35,546 bases of DNA from Candidatus Saccharimonadota bacterium (lineage in GTDB: Bacteria > Patescibacteriota > Saccharimonadia > Saccharimonadales > Saccharimonadaceae): assembly GCA_017431745.1 (NCBI GenBank), contig JAFRKK010000007.1:1-35546 (forward strand). Reading direction: 5' to 3'. The translations under genes and the position numbers were made by a program. Of this stretch, positions 16,397 to 23,562 are shown piece after piece. The notes under the pieces are model-generated. The model was not told the DNA's origin. It ran no database searches and worked only from the letters and a program-made list of their open reading frames with translations. Within the stretch, counting starts at the first letter, position 1, and every line of letters starts with the position of its first letter.

Positions 16397-16402
16397 AGCA
16401 AA

Positions 16403-16408
16403 ATTATA
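16403..16408 (-). promoter_or_regulatory. Leaderless promoter of recG
   Basis: TGT-TATAAT on the minus strand ends 6 bases before the recG ATG. It diverges from the sRNA promoter at 16430-16458. Confidence 0.6.
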
Positions 16409-16429
16409 ACATTTTTTTAAAAAAAGTGC

Positions 16430-16458
16430 TTGACAAGTTAGTGCTTATGATTTATTAT
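16430..16458 (+). promoter_or_regulatory. Promoter of candidate sRNA upstream of trmD
   Basis: TTGACA at 16430-16435, 17-bp spacer, TATTAT at 16453-16458. Transcription would start near 16465. Confidence 0.6.
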
Positions 16459-16464
16459 AAACAT

Positions 16465-16608
16465 AAGCTGGTACGCTTCACAGGGGTTCCACTGGATGCA
16501 AAGTGGAGTGTGGAGACTTAACAAAAACAAACAGCGGATTAAAACAAACCAATGTGCCCCAAGGGTGGGCGCGCATCAGCGCGGAAACCGACCGTTCAGG
16601 TCGGTTTT
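16465..16608 (+). ncRNA. Candidate 145-nt RNA (sRNA or trmD leader)
   Basis: This lies between a consensus promoter and an intrinsic terminator (AAACCGACC 16585-16593 with GGTCGGTTT 16599-16607 plus T-run). It contains TCCAC/GTGGA (near 16487-16507), GTGCCCC-containing and GCGC-CATCA-GCGC hairpins, and an A-rich single-stranded middle (16517-16553). It is open in the trmD frame from an ATG at 16496, but that ATG has no clear ribosome site and the peptide is unlike TrmD. No match to 6S, SRP, tmRNA or RNase P was recognised. Confidence 0.5.
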
Positions 16609-16627
16609 CTTAAGGCGCATTTTATGG

Positions 16628-16633
16628 TATAAT
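16628..16633 (+). promoter_or_regulatory. Leaderless promoter of trmD
   Basis: TGG-TATAAT ends 6 bases before the ATG at 16640, the start that gives the canonical TrmD N-terminus. Confidence 0.6.
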
Positions 16634-16639
16634 ATGCAC

Positions 16640-17290
16640 ATGATTAAATTCACGATTATCACACTGTTTAAGGACGCAATCGAACCCTATCTCAAAACTT
16701 CCATGATGTGGAAAGCCACCGAAAAGGGTTTGGCCGAGTTTGATTTTGTGGATTTACGCGAATTTGGGCTTGGCCCTCATAAGTCTGTTGACGACACTCC
16801 CTACGGTGGCGGTGACGGTATGCTGCTCCGCTGTGAGCCAGTTTTTGCCGCGACTGAATCCGTTAAAGCCAAAGACCCTACCGCTAAGGTTATTCTTCCT
16901 ACGCCGGTTGGCGAAACCTGGAATCAAGAGATGGCTCGAGAATTTGCCAAAGATGCGCACTATATTATTCTTTGCCCACACTATGAAGGCTATGATGAAA
17001 GAATTCTAAGCATCGTAGATTATAAAATATCACTCGGTCATTATGTTCTCACTGGCGGCGAACTTCCCGCTCTCATTATTATTGATTCCATCACCCGCCT
17101 CATTCCCGGCGTACTCGGTGGTGAACAATCCGCGGCTATCGAATCGTTTTCTGATGGCGACAATCTCGAATACCCCCAGTACACCAAACCTTCCGACTTT
17201 CGCGGTATGGCCGTCCCGGACGTCCTGCTATCCGGCAACCATGGCGAAATAGCCAAATGGCGCGAAGCCCATTCCAAAAAAGCTAAATAA
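16640..17290 (+). CDS. trmD: tRNA (guanine37-N1)-methyltransferase
   Basis: 216 residues from the ATG at 16640, which begins MIKFTIITLFKDAIEPYL as in the family. A longer in-frame start at 16496 would cross an intrinsic terminator and is rejected. TPYGGGDGMLLRCEPVF, LCPHYEGYDERI, LGHYVLTGGELPALIIIDS and LEYPQYTKP are the SPOUT-knot SAM and tRNA binding segments. It makes m1G37, preventing +1 frameshifting. It is slightly shorter than the usual 230-250 at the C-terminus. A strong terminator follows. Confidence 0.95.
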   Translation: MIKFTIITLFKDAIEPYLKTSMMWKATEKGLAEFDFVDLREFGLGPHKSVDDTPYGGGDGMLLRCEPVFAATESVKAKDPTAKVILPTPVGETWNQEMAREFAKDAHYIILCPHYEGYDERILSIVDYKISLGHYVLTGGELPALIIIDSITRLIPGVLGGEQSAAIESFSDGDNLEYPQYTKPSDFRGMAVPDVLLSGNHGEIAKWREAHSKKAK

Positions 17291-17292
17291 AG

Positions 17293-17327
17293 CCCCGGCT
17301 ACCTTTTGGTTTAAAGCCGGGGTTTCT
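17293..17327 (+). terminator. Intrinsic terminator of trmD
   Basis: CCCCGGCT at 17293-17300 pairs with AGCCGGGG at 17315-17322, followed by TTTCTT. Confidence 0.85.
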
Positions 17328-17346
17328 TGGGAAAAATGTTAGAACA

Positions 17347-17553
17347 CTAGTTTATTTCATCGTAGCCCTTTGGCAAACCGAAGGATAATCCATAGCAAGT
17401 ATTAACCTTTTTGGTCGTCTTTTTCTGCTTTTGTTTGGCCATTCTAGCTAGCTCATCCGCAGTAAAAGTTTTCATTGCCTCCTTCCGAAGCCATTTTTTC
17501 TGAGCAGCCGGTCCTCCCGCGAGCTCACTAGACACTTTCTTGTTCTGATCCAT
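17347..17553 (-). CDS. Small lysine-rich hypothetical protein
   Basis: 68 residues from the ATG at 17553, chosen because GGGAGG lies 8 bases upstream. A further upstream ATG would give 85 residues without a ribosome site. The protein begins MDQNKKVSSELAGGPAAQKK, has a basic helix (KKWLRKEAMKTFTADELARM, AKQKQKKTTKK) and ends CYGLSFGLPKGYDEIN. No family is recognised. It lies alone on the minus strand between trmD and obgE. Confidence 0.5.
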   Translation of the reverse strand: MDQNKKVSSELAGGPAAQKKWLRKEAMKTFTADELARMAKQKQKKTTKKVNTCYGLSFGLPKGYDEIN

Positions 17554-17627
17554 TATACACCTCCCTATTAAGATACTCGCTCCTCTACTGGAGCGCCTAG
17601 ACATATAACTAAATTATATCACAAAAC

Positions 17628-17655
17628 TTGCAAACTGTCAACAATATGCTATAAT
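17628..17655 (+). promoter_or_regulatory. Leaderless promoter of obgE
   Basis: TTGCAA at 17628-17633, 16-bp spacer, TGC-TATAAT at 17650-17655, then 6 bases to the ATG at 17662. Confidence 0.7.
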
Positions 17656-17661
17656 GTAGTT

Positions 17662-19125
17662 ATGTTTGTAGATATTGCCAAAGTTCATCTAAAAGCCGGT
17701 AAAGGCGGCAACGGCGCCGTTTCTTTTCGCCATGAAATTTATATCCCGAAGGGTGGTCCCGATGGTGGTGACGGCGGTCGTGGTGGCAGCATTATTTTTC
17801 ACGCCGATAAGGACACTAATACTTTAATCGACTTTCGTTTTACCCCGATTCTCGAAGCCGAAAATGGCAAAAACGGCTCAGGTCAGCGTTCCGCTGGCCG
17901 TTCCGGCAAGGATCTAATCGTCGACGTCCCCATCGGCACTTGTGTTTATCGGTTGGAACACGAGGAAACACCTCGTTCGAGGAGCATATTTTCCGACGTG
18001 GAAAATACGGAGCGACCGAGCCCCGTAACGACGGGCGCGAGGGAGCGTTCCGAGAACGATGGTGTTTCTCGTGTTCTGATGGCTGATTTAACAAAGGATG
18101 GGGACGAAGCGGTCATCGCCAAGGGCGGCGACGGCGGCTTTGGTAACGCTCACTTCAAATCCAGCACTCGCCAAGCCCCAGTCATCGCTGAGGTCGGCGA
18201 ACCCGGCGAGGAATTTGATGCCGAGTTAGAGCTAAAGTCCATGGCCGACGTTGGCCTAGTTGGTCTCCCTAACGCCGGCAAATCTACTTTCCTTTCAGTC
18301 GTCAGTAACGCCAAGCCCGAAATCGCTGATTACCCTTTCACTACCATCACTCCCAATCTTGGCGTCGCTACTATTGACGATACAGATTTGTTAATCGCCG
18401 ATATTCCAGGATTAATCGAGGGCGCCTCTGAGGGCAAGGGTCTAGGCCATGACTTTCTCCGCCACGTCGACCGCACCGCCGTTTTGCTACATCTGATTGA
18501 CGTTTACAATGACGATGCCGGCGAGGCGTATCAAACTATCCGTAATGAGCTGAACAAATATTCTGATCTCAAAAACCGCCCCGAAATCGTCGCTCTTACC
18601 AAATGCGAAGGCGTCGATGAAGATATCATCAAAATGCAAATGGCTTCCATCCTCGCCAAAAACCCCGACGCGAAAATCTATACTATCAGCAGCTCCGCCC
18701 ACCAAGGCCTCACTGAGCTATTGCGGGAACTGGTTGCGATTGTTAAGGATAATCAAGGATATGCTTCTCGGGGGCTTTCGGAGGTTACGACCGAGAATGA
18801 GGGCGCGAGCCCCGTGACGACGGGAGCGAGCGACCCGTCCCCCGAGAAGTCGTATCCTGATTATCCTACCATCTCTCTTAGTGACAAAGCCTTGGATGAC
18901 ACTTGGAAAGTCGAAAAATTAGACGACGGTTCTTTTCTGGTCACCGGCGCAAAAATCGAAAAATTCGCCCGCCGCACCGACATGGATAATTATGCTAGTG
19001 TCAACCGCCTCCGTGACATCATGAAAAAACTCGGCATCCGCGCCGAATTAACTTCAAAAGGCGCCGAGCCCGATTCCATTATCGAAATCTCCGGCAAACG
19101 TTTCCCCCTCGTTGAAGACTGGTAA
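17662..19125 (+). CDS. obgE: Obg/CgtA GTPase carrying two palindromic inserts
   Basis: 487 residues, longer than the usual about 430 because of two inserts. The N-terminal glycine-rich Obg fold (MFVDIAKVHLKAGKGGNGAV, GPDGGDGGRGGS) is followed by the G domain (GLPNAGKST near residue 201, ADYPFTTITPNLG, DIPGLIEGA, TKCEG) and a C-terminal OCT domain (about 405-487). Insert 1 (residues about 99-139) lies in the Obg fold before LMADLTKDGDEAVIAKGG. Insert 2 (about 362-402) lies between G and OCT domains. Both keep the frame and are Ser/Thr/Glu/Pro-rich. Obg couples GTP level to 50S assembly. Confidence 0.95.
   Translation: MFVDIAKVHLKAGKGGNGAVSFRHEIYIPKGGPDGGDGGRGGSIIFHADKDTNTLIDFRFTPILEAENGKNGSGQRSAGRSGKDLIVDVPIGTCVYRLEHEETPRSRSIFSDVENTERPSPVTTGARERSENDGVSRVLMADLTKDGDEAVIAKGGDGGFGNAHFKSSTRQAPVIAEVGEPGEEFDAELELKSMADVGLVGLPNAGKSTFLSVVSNAKPEIADYPFTTITPNLGVATIDDTDLLIADIPGLIEGASEGKGLGHDFLRHVDRTAVLLHLIDVYNDDAGEAYQTIRNELNKYSDLKNRPEIVALTKCEGVDEDIIKMQMASILAKNPDAKIYTISSSAHQGLTELLRELVAIVKDNQGYASRGLSEVTTENEGASPVTTGASDPSPEKSYPDYPTISLSDKALDDTWKVEKLDDGSFLVTGAKIEKFARRTDMDNYASVNRLRDIMKKLGIRAELTSKGAEPDSIIEISGKRFPLVEDW
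17956..18076. repeat. In-frame palindromic element in obgE (insert 1)
   Basis: Outer arms GAACACGAGgAAACACC (from 17956) and GGTGTTTCTCGTGTTC (to 18076) are inverted repeats. Inner hairpins are TATTTTCC/GGAAAATA (17977-17999 area) and the core CCCGTAACGACGGG at 18022-18035 with flanking CGAGC/GCGAG. Core orientation is plus. It is read as about 40 residues. Confidence 0.85.
18747..18866. repeat. In-frame palindromic element in obgE (insert 2)
   Basis: Outer arms GGATAATCAAGGATA (18747-) and TATCCTGATTATCC (to 18866) continue inward as CTTCTCGGGGG and CCCCCGAGAAG. Hairpin 1 is TTTCGGAGGTTACGACCGAG, hairpin 2 holds the core CCCGTGACGACGGG at 18811-18824. The core region is nearly identical to the second mnmA element (33790-33927). 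Confidence 0.9.
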
Positions 19126-19134
19126 ACCTACCCC

Positions 19135-20199
19135 TTAATGGATATAATTAAACTTCCCCACCTCACTGGCCGGGATGGTTGAAAACATCACACCATAACA
19201 ACCGGCGTAGTTTCGTTCAGAAACATTAATTGAGCCATCCGAATTTACTGACTCCACATAACCTACGTGCCCATACCAACCGGAATCAGTCTGGAAAATC
19301 GCCCCCGCCGAAGGCGAACGGTTGACTAATATGCCATTGGCCCGCGCCACGTCATCCCAACGGTTAGCATTTGCCTTGATGATACCAAGATCTGGGCGCT
19401 TGAGCCAAGCCCAAGTAGTACATTGTCCGGCCCCTAAACTACGATTACAGGAGGCACTGGAACGATTTGCTGTATCACCGAGGTAAGTATACGATGCGTA
19501 GGTATTATATCGCCTAGTTGGTGCCACATACTCTGGCCGCTCTGTTACCGGTAAGGCCCCATCCTTAATCAAAATCCGAGTTCCCTCTACAATCCCCGAC
19601 ACTTCTAGGTCGTTTAAAGCAATAATCTCCTCCGCCGAAGACCCATAACGCGAAACGATGGATTCAATTGTATCTCCAGATTTCACCAAATATACAATTC
19701 CTGAGGAACTTGGCACATAAATCAACGTCCCCGCCGGCACATCAGAGGTCTTTAACCCGTTAGACCACCGGATTTGATCCGGCGATACTCCGTAACGCGC
19801 AGCAATAATATCAATGTTTTCGCCTTCTTGCACTGTATATTCAATTATCCCTCGTGAGGCGTCTACATCTGTTAAGCTGGGTTTTTCAAGTTTGCCGTTA
19901 GTAAAAGTTTGACCAGCGTCGTACATGGCATTCACCATCACGTAATTCGAGCCCACATCCGAGGCTGAAGCAAGCCCTAGAGTATCAGATAAGCCCGCCA
20001 CAGTGTATAGTTCTGACATCTGGTCTACCGACACTTCATCGCTGTTATCCGTCGCAAACGAACTAAGGCTAAGGCTGTTTTCTCCTCTCTGTTTGTCTAG
20101 AGAGCCCACAAAAACTAAGCCTAAAACCACTACCCCTGTTAAGAGGTACGGCAAAATTCGCTTTAAACCGTTCCAAAACTGTTGTTTTTTCTTTGTCAT
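19135..20199 (-). CDS. Membrane-anchored LysM-CHAP peptidoglycan hydrolase
   Basis: 354 residues from the ATG at 20199, which overlaps the upstream stop as ATGA; a longer start at 20226 is rejected. One N-terminal helix (ILPYLLTGVVVLGLVFVGSL). Two LysM modules follow (EYTVQEGENIDIIAARYGV to LIYVP, then VYLVKSGDTIESIVSRYGS to RILIK). The C-terminal CHAP domain has the catalytic Cys in GQCTTWAW and His in GHVGYVE. It likely cleaves peptidoglycan peptides or cross-bridges during growth or host attachment, and is co-transcribed with the RuvX-MltG fusion, another wall enzyme. Confidence 0.88.
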   Translation of the reverse strand: MTKKKQQFWNGLKRILPYLLTGVVVLGLVFVGSLDKQRGENSLSLSSFATDNSDEVSVDQMSELYTVAGLSDTLGLASASDVGSNYVMVNAMYDAGQTFTNGKLEKPSLTDVDASRGIIEYTVQEGENIDIIAARYGVSPDQIRWSNGLKTSDVPAGTLIYVPSSSGIVYLVKSGDTIESIVSRYGSSAEEIIALNDLEVSGIVEGTRILIKDGALPVTERPEYVAPTRRYNTYASYTYLGDTANRSSASCNRSLGAGQCTTWAWLKRPDLGIIKANANRWDDVARANGILVNRSPSAGAIFQTDSGWYGHVGYVESVNSDGSINVSERNYAGCYGVMFSTIPASEVGKFNYIH

Positions 20200-21671
20200 A
20201 ATGATACTGTACAGAGGTTCTGGCAATGGGCTGCCGCATTCTGGAGATGCTCAGACTCTGTATAACTATAATACATCAAACCATCGTCTCCTGTCAAGAA
20301 GTAAAGATAAGCTGTATCTGATGGCTCTGCCACCGCAGTTAGGGCCGCTAACCCCGGATTAGAGATTGGCCCACAGGGGAGACCGGCGTGTAAACGCGTA
20401 TTATAGCACGAATCGACGCTGAGAGCCGCTTGATTATCGGCATATGTCTGTCTATCAGGATCAATAGTATCAAGCGCGTAAGATACCGTTACGTCGCTTC
20501 CAAGGGGTATTCCATACGCCAAACGGCTCAAAAACACCTGTGCTACCGTAGGCATTTCAGCGTCAGCTGATTCTTTTTGGACTACCGAAGCCAGTGTTAT
20601 TCCCTGATAAAGCGATAAGCCCTTTGCTGCGTAGCGCTCTTCCAAGTTATTACTAGTGATTACCTGCCCCATTCCCTCTAGATACTTCGTCAAAATATCC
20701 TTTACGCTATCTGTTTTGTAAAATTCGTAAGTTTCGCCGTATAAATACCCCTCCAAAGTCGCCCCCTCTGGTCGCCCCTGTAAAAAGTCAAAATCGTATG
20801 GAGCCTTGAAAGCCTCTTCTACCTCTGTAGCATCATAGCCCACCTCTATTAGATTTTTCTTAATCTCATAGATATTTTCCCCTGGGCGCACCGTAAAACT
20901 AAACACGCTGTCTGCGTTTTGCTGAGCTTCTAATTCGGCAAAATACCGCGCTCGTTCCTCGTCGCGTTGATGTTTGTACCAGAGTACACCCCCTGTAGCT
21001 GCCGCAGCTACTAGTACCGCTACTGCTATAATTGATACGGATTTCACCGCTGTTTTAGCCTTATGCTTGGTTTTTTTGGCTTTCAGCTTCATTTTATCAG
21101 CCTCCTTCTTGATTGAATCTGCTATTTCTTGAGGGCGCTCGGAACCTTCTTTCGAGGGCTGTAGGTTTGGGTGAGCGCTCTTAAGCGTATCCGATGAAGA
21201 AGGCTCCGAAGAATCTCCTGAATTAGGGCCTGAGCCGTCGGCCGAGAGTGGATTCGCCGTAGATCTCTTTCCCCCAAAGCTTTCAATAAAATCCTGCAAA
21301 ATAATTGCCGCTGCTTCCGCATCAATCTCCCCTTTACCATAAGTCCGCCGCCTAGCCTTCAGTCTCTCCTCTGCCACTACAGAGGTCAACGATTCATCCT
21401 GAAACCGTACTTTTGCCCCCGGTATCTTTTCCACTAACACCTTTGCAAAATTCCTGACATATGCTGATTGCTTAGTCTCGTTGCCCTCGTTGCTTCGTGG
21501 TAACCCTACTACAAAGTAAGTAGTACTGTGCATATTAGAGAGTCGAGCGATTTCCTGCCATTCTGAGCCGTTTACTTCAATAAACCCTACTGGCACCGCA
21601 ATTCTAGTGCTTGAATCAGCCCGCGCCACGCCAATACGTTTCTCGCCAACATCTAGTCCTAAAATCTTCAT
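20196..21671 (-). CDS. RuvX-MltG fusion (Holliday junction resolvase-like + endolytic transglycosylase)
   Basis: 491 residues. Residues 1-133 are a full YqgF/RuvX RNase-H fold: MKILGLDVGEKRIGVARADS, VVGLPRSNEG, FQDESLTSVVAEERL, IDAEAAAIILQDF. A Ser/Pro/Gly linker (134-190) contains a palindrome. A helix at about 211-231 and a YceG/MltG domain (about 245-490) follow: EGYLYGETYEFYK, LASVVQKESADAEMPTVAQV with the catalytic Glu, NTRLHAGLPCGPISNPG. The two enzymes act in cytoplasm and periplasm, so the topology (RuvX inside, MltG outside) is consistent. In Bacillus these genes are near neighbours; here they are one frame. An internal Met at the start of MKLKAKKTKHK could also start MltG alone. Confidence 0.88.
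   Translation of the reverse strand: MKILGLDVGEKRIGVARADSSTRIAVPVGFIEVNGSEWQEIARLSNMHSTTYFVVGLPRSNEGNETKQSAYVRNFAKVLVEKIPGAKVRFQDESLTSVVAEERLKARRRTYGKGEIDAEAAAIILQDFIESFGGKRSTANPLSADGSGPNSGDSSEPSSSDTLKSAHPNLQPSKEGSERPQEIADSIKKEADKMKLKAKKTKHKAKTAVKSVSIIAVAVLVAAAATGGVLWYKHQRDEERARYFAELEAQQNADSVFSFTVRPGENIYEIKKNLIEVGYDATEVEEAFKAPYDFDFLQGRPEGATLEGYLYGETYEFYKTDSVKDILTKYLEGMGQVITSNNLEERYAAKGLSLYQGITLASVVQKESADAEMPTVAQVFLSRLAYGIPLGSDVTVSYALDTIDPDRQTYADNQAALSVDSCYNTRLHAGLPCGPISNPGLAALTAVAEPSDTAYLYFLTGDDGLMYYSYTESEHLQNAAAHCQNLCTVSL
21140..21208. repeat. Palindrome in the RuvX-MltG linker
   Basis: CGGAACCTTCTTTC at 21140-21153 pairs with GAAGAAGGCTCCG at 21196-21208 (two mismatches). AGCGCT/AGCGT sequences lie inside. 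It lacks the CCCGTnnmGACGGG core, so it is a degenerate or unrelated relative of the in-gene elements. Confidence 0.45.
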
Positions 21672-21702
21672 TTTCTAAGCCTTAAAACCTTCCCCACCCC
21701 TA

Positions 21703-23514
21703 TTAAGATTTTTTCTTCTCGTCAGATTCTTTGTTTTCTGATTTGTTGTCTTTGTTTTCTTCGGTGTTATTGTTCTCTTCGGAATTTTCGTCTTTTTCCT
21801 TAATCTCGTGACCATCTTGGTCTTTTACTTCAAATTTAACACTGACTTTGTTCGAATCGCCCGGGATTGACATCACCCAAGGATAAGACGTAATAATTTT
21901 AACATCCGAAACCCCATAAATATCGCGGATTTCGCGCTGCGCATCACCCAGTCCTTTACCCTTGATTTTATCTACTACCTCTGATTCAGTAATCTTTGGC
22001 CCCAGGAAGTACTGTGCTTTCAGCTTTGTCGTCGAGCCATCCTTAATCTCAGAAATATTCTCGATATAAATGTCCCTTACGTCGTAAATCTTTTGGTCAT
22101 CAGCAAGGTCGGCCTTTTCTCGAATAAACTCCTCAAGTTTCACCTTATCTATTACGTATACAGTCGCTGTAGTGGTGGCTTTGAGTACTGGCTGAGTACC
22201 GCTCTTAACCTCTTCATCTACGCCCGGAGTAGCCGTTGCGGAATCAGTTTTAGCTTCAAAAGTTGAATCAATGACGTAGTAATTATCATCGATTGTCTCG
22301 TACAGCTTCTCTTTGTATTCGTCTTCCTTTGCGGAGGTCAACTCATTCTTCGCCTTTTCCACGTCAGCTTGCTGAACCACCGTAATTATATCGTCCGTAC
22401 CGCCCCCCATCGCCTTGTCGGAATAAATTACGACATCCGCTATCGAACTCCAAGCGTTAGAGGCGCCAATATTGTATTTTGTTCCTCCTTCAACAGCCGC
22501 TACGGATATTTTTGTAGAAACCTGGCAGCCAGAGCGCACCAAGCTAGATGGTTGATTGGCGTTATCGCAAGCGTCGTCTGTTTCTCCGTCCCAAGATAGT
22601 GTAGCATTTTCTGACGTAGTAAATGACAAACCGTTCACAGTAAGAACGGTGCCAGAATTAATAGCCACGCTTCCAGCACCCTTAAAGAAGGTGTACGCGA
22701 CTACCTGCCCCGAAGCCTTGTTCCCACGGTTTTTCTGCCCCGTTGCTTCAAAATTCACTTCCTGAGTGTTCTCGACTTTCTTCTGCTCCAAATAGAACTT
22801 GCCTTCCTTTGCATTTTCGTTGGCTAAATTATCAGTAAAAGAAATGTTTTCAGAGAAATTTTTCTGGTCAGTCTTAATCGCTACGGTGATATCTACCGCC
22901 GGGGCAAACCCAAACGCCCAAATCAAGAATCCAATCAAGCCTACAATAGCCACTCCAGCAAAAATCGATAATTTCTTATGTACCTTAATCCAATCTAGCA
23001 CCTTATTGCCAGATAATTTCATGGATTTTTTGGGTTTTTTCTGCTTTTTTTCTTCCTCTTCCTCAGCGTCTTCCTCCTCAGCTTCTTCAGCCTCTTCTTC
23101 GGCTTCCTTTGCGGCGGCCTTTTCAGCTTTCGAAGGTTTCAAATCTTTCACGTCCTCCTCAGTTTCCACAGTGCCATCTTCTTCCTCAACTAATTCTTCC
23201 TCAATGGTGTCATCTTCTGGTTCAATTGGCTCAGCAACTTCTGGTACTGCTGGCGCCGATTGTAAATCTTTTGTTACCGGAAGTTTTGCGGTTGCAGCTA
23301 GTTTTACGATTGAAGGATCCACAGTCACCAGTACGACTGTTTTTTCCGACGAAACTCCTGCCTTTGCTATCAGTTTAATGTTTACAATACTCCGGAACAC
23401 GCCGGCCTTTTTCGGCGGCACCAAAGCCACGATTTTTTCTTTTGAGTTTTCGATTTTGAGGATGACGTCAGTAATGTCATCTTCAGGCTCAATATAAATC
23501 ACGTCTTTATTCAT
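21703..23514 (-). CDS. Single-pass membrane protein with baseplate-J-like barrel domain
   Basis: 603 residues. The N-terminal globular domain (about 1-85, VIYIEPEDDITDVILKIENS) is followed by a highly acidic Glu-rich region with a Lys patch (about 95-165), one helix (LSIFAGVAIVGLIGFLIWAF, about 182-203), and a large exterior part. NKASGQVVAYTFFKGAGSVA, INSGTVLTVNGLSFTTSENA and KYNIGASNAWSSI match the repeated-strand pattern of baseplate J-like domains common in Patescibacteria. A charged Asn/Glu/Lys tail ends the protein. No phage genes are nearby, so the name describes a fold only. It starts 6 bases after a TAAAAT box. Confidence 0.65.
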   Translation of the reverse strand: MNKDVIYIEPEDDITDVILKIENSKEKIVALVPPKKAGVFRSIVNIKLIAKAGVSSEKTVVLVTVDPSIVKLAATAKLPVTKDLQSAPAVPEVAEPIEPEDDTIEEELVEEEDGTVETEEDVKDLKPSKAEKAAAKEAEEEAEEAEEEDAEEEEEKKQKKPKKSMKLSGNKVLDWIKVHKKLSIFAGVAIVGLIGFLIWAFGFAPAVDITVAIKTDQKNFSENISFTDNLANENAKEGKFYLEQKKVENTQEVNFEATGQKNRGNKASGQVVAYTFFKGAGSVAINSGTVLTVNGLSFTTSENATLSWDGETDDACDNANQPSSLVRSGCQVSTKISVAAVEGGTKYNIGASNAWSSIADVVIYSDKAMGGGTDDIITVVQQADVEKAKNELTSAKEDEYKEKLYETIDDNYYVIDSTFEAKTDSATATPGVDEEVKSGTQPVLKATTTATVYVIDKVKLEEFIREKADLADDQKIYDVRDIYIENISEIKDGSTTKLKAQYFLGPKITESEVVDKIKGKGLGDAQREIRDIYGVSDVKIITSYPWVMSIPGDSNKVSVKFEVKDQDGHEIKEKDENSEENNNTEENKDNKSENKESDEKKKS

Positions 23515-23520
23515 ATTTAA

Positions 23521-23554
23521 ATTTTAACACATTTTTCTATTTTTGTGTTAAAAT
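23521..23554. promoter_or_regulatory. Symmetrical divergent promoter
   Basis: The inverted repeat TTTTAACAC/GTGTTAAAA contains one TAAAAT -10 box per strand: minus at 23521-23526, six bases before the ATG at 23514, and plus at 23549-23554, eight bases before the ATG at 23563. It could be a shared operator or simply facing -10 boxes. Confidence 0.5.
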
Positions 23555-23562
23555 AAACATAA

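Noticed and set aside
16496-16639. Longer trmD start
   Set aside because: It crosses an intrinsic terminator, lacks a clear ribosome site, and encodes residues unlike TrmD; a TATAAT box points to the ATG at 16640.
22799-23497. Plus-strand 232-residue Ser-rich ORF
   Set aside because: Mirror of the Glu/Lys-rich region of the minus-strand baseplate-J-like gene; composition is a direct artefact of GAA/GAG codons read in reverse.
21703-23514. Prophage baseplate gene
   Set aside because: No other phage gene lies nearby; the protein has a membrane anchor and acidic cytoplasmic part, and such proteins occur in Patescibacteria outside prophages.
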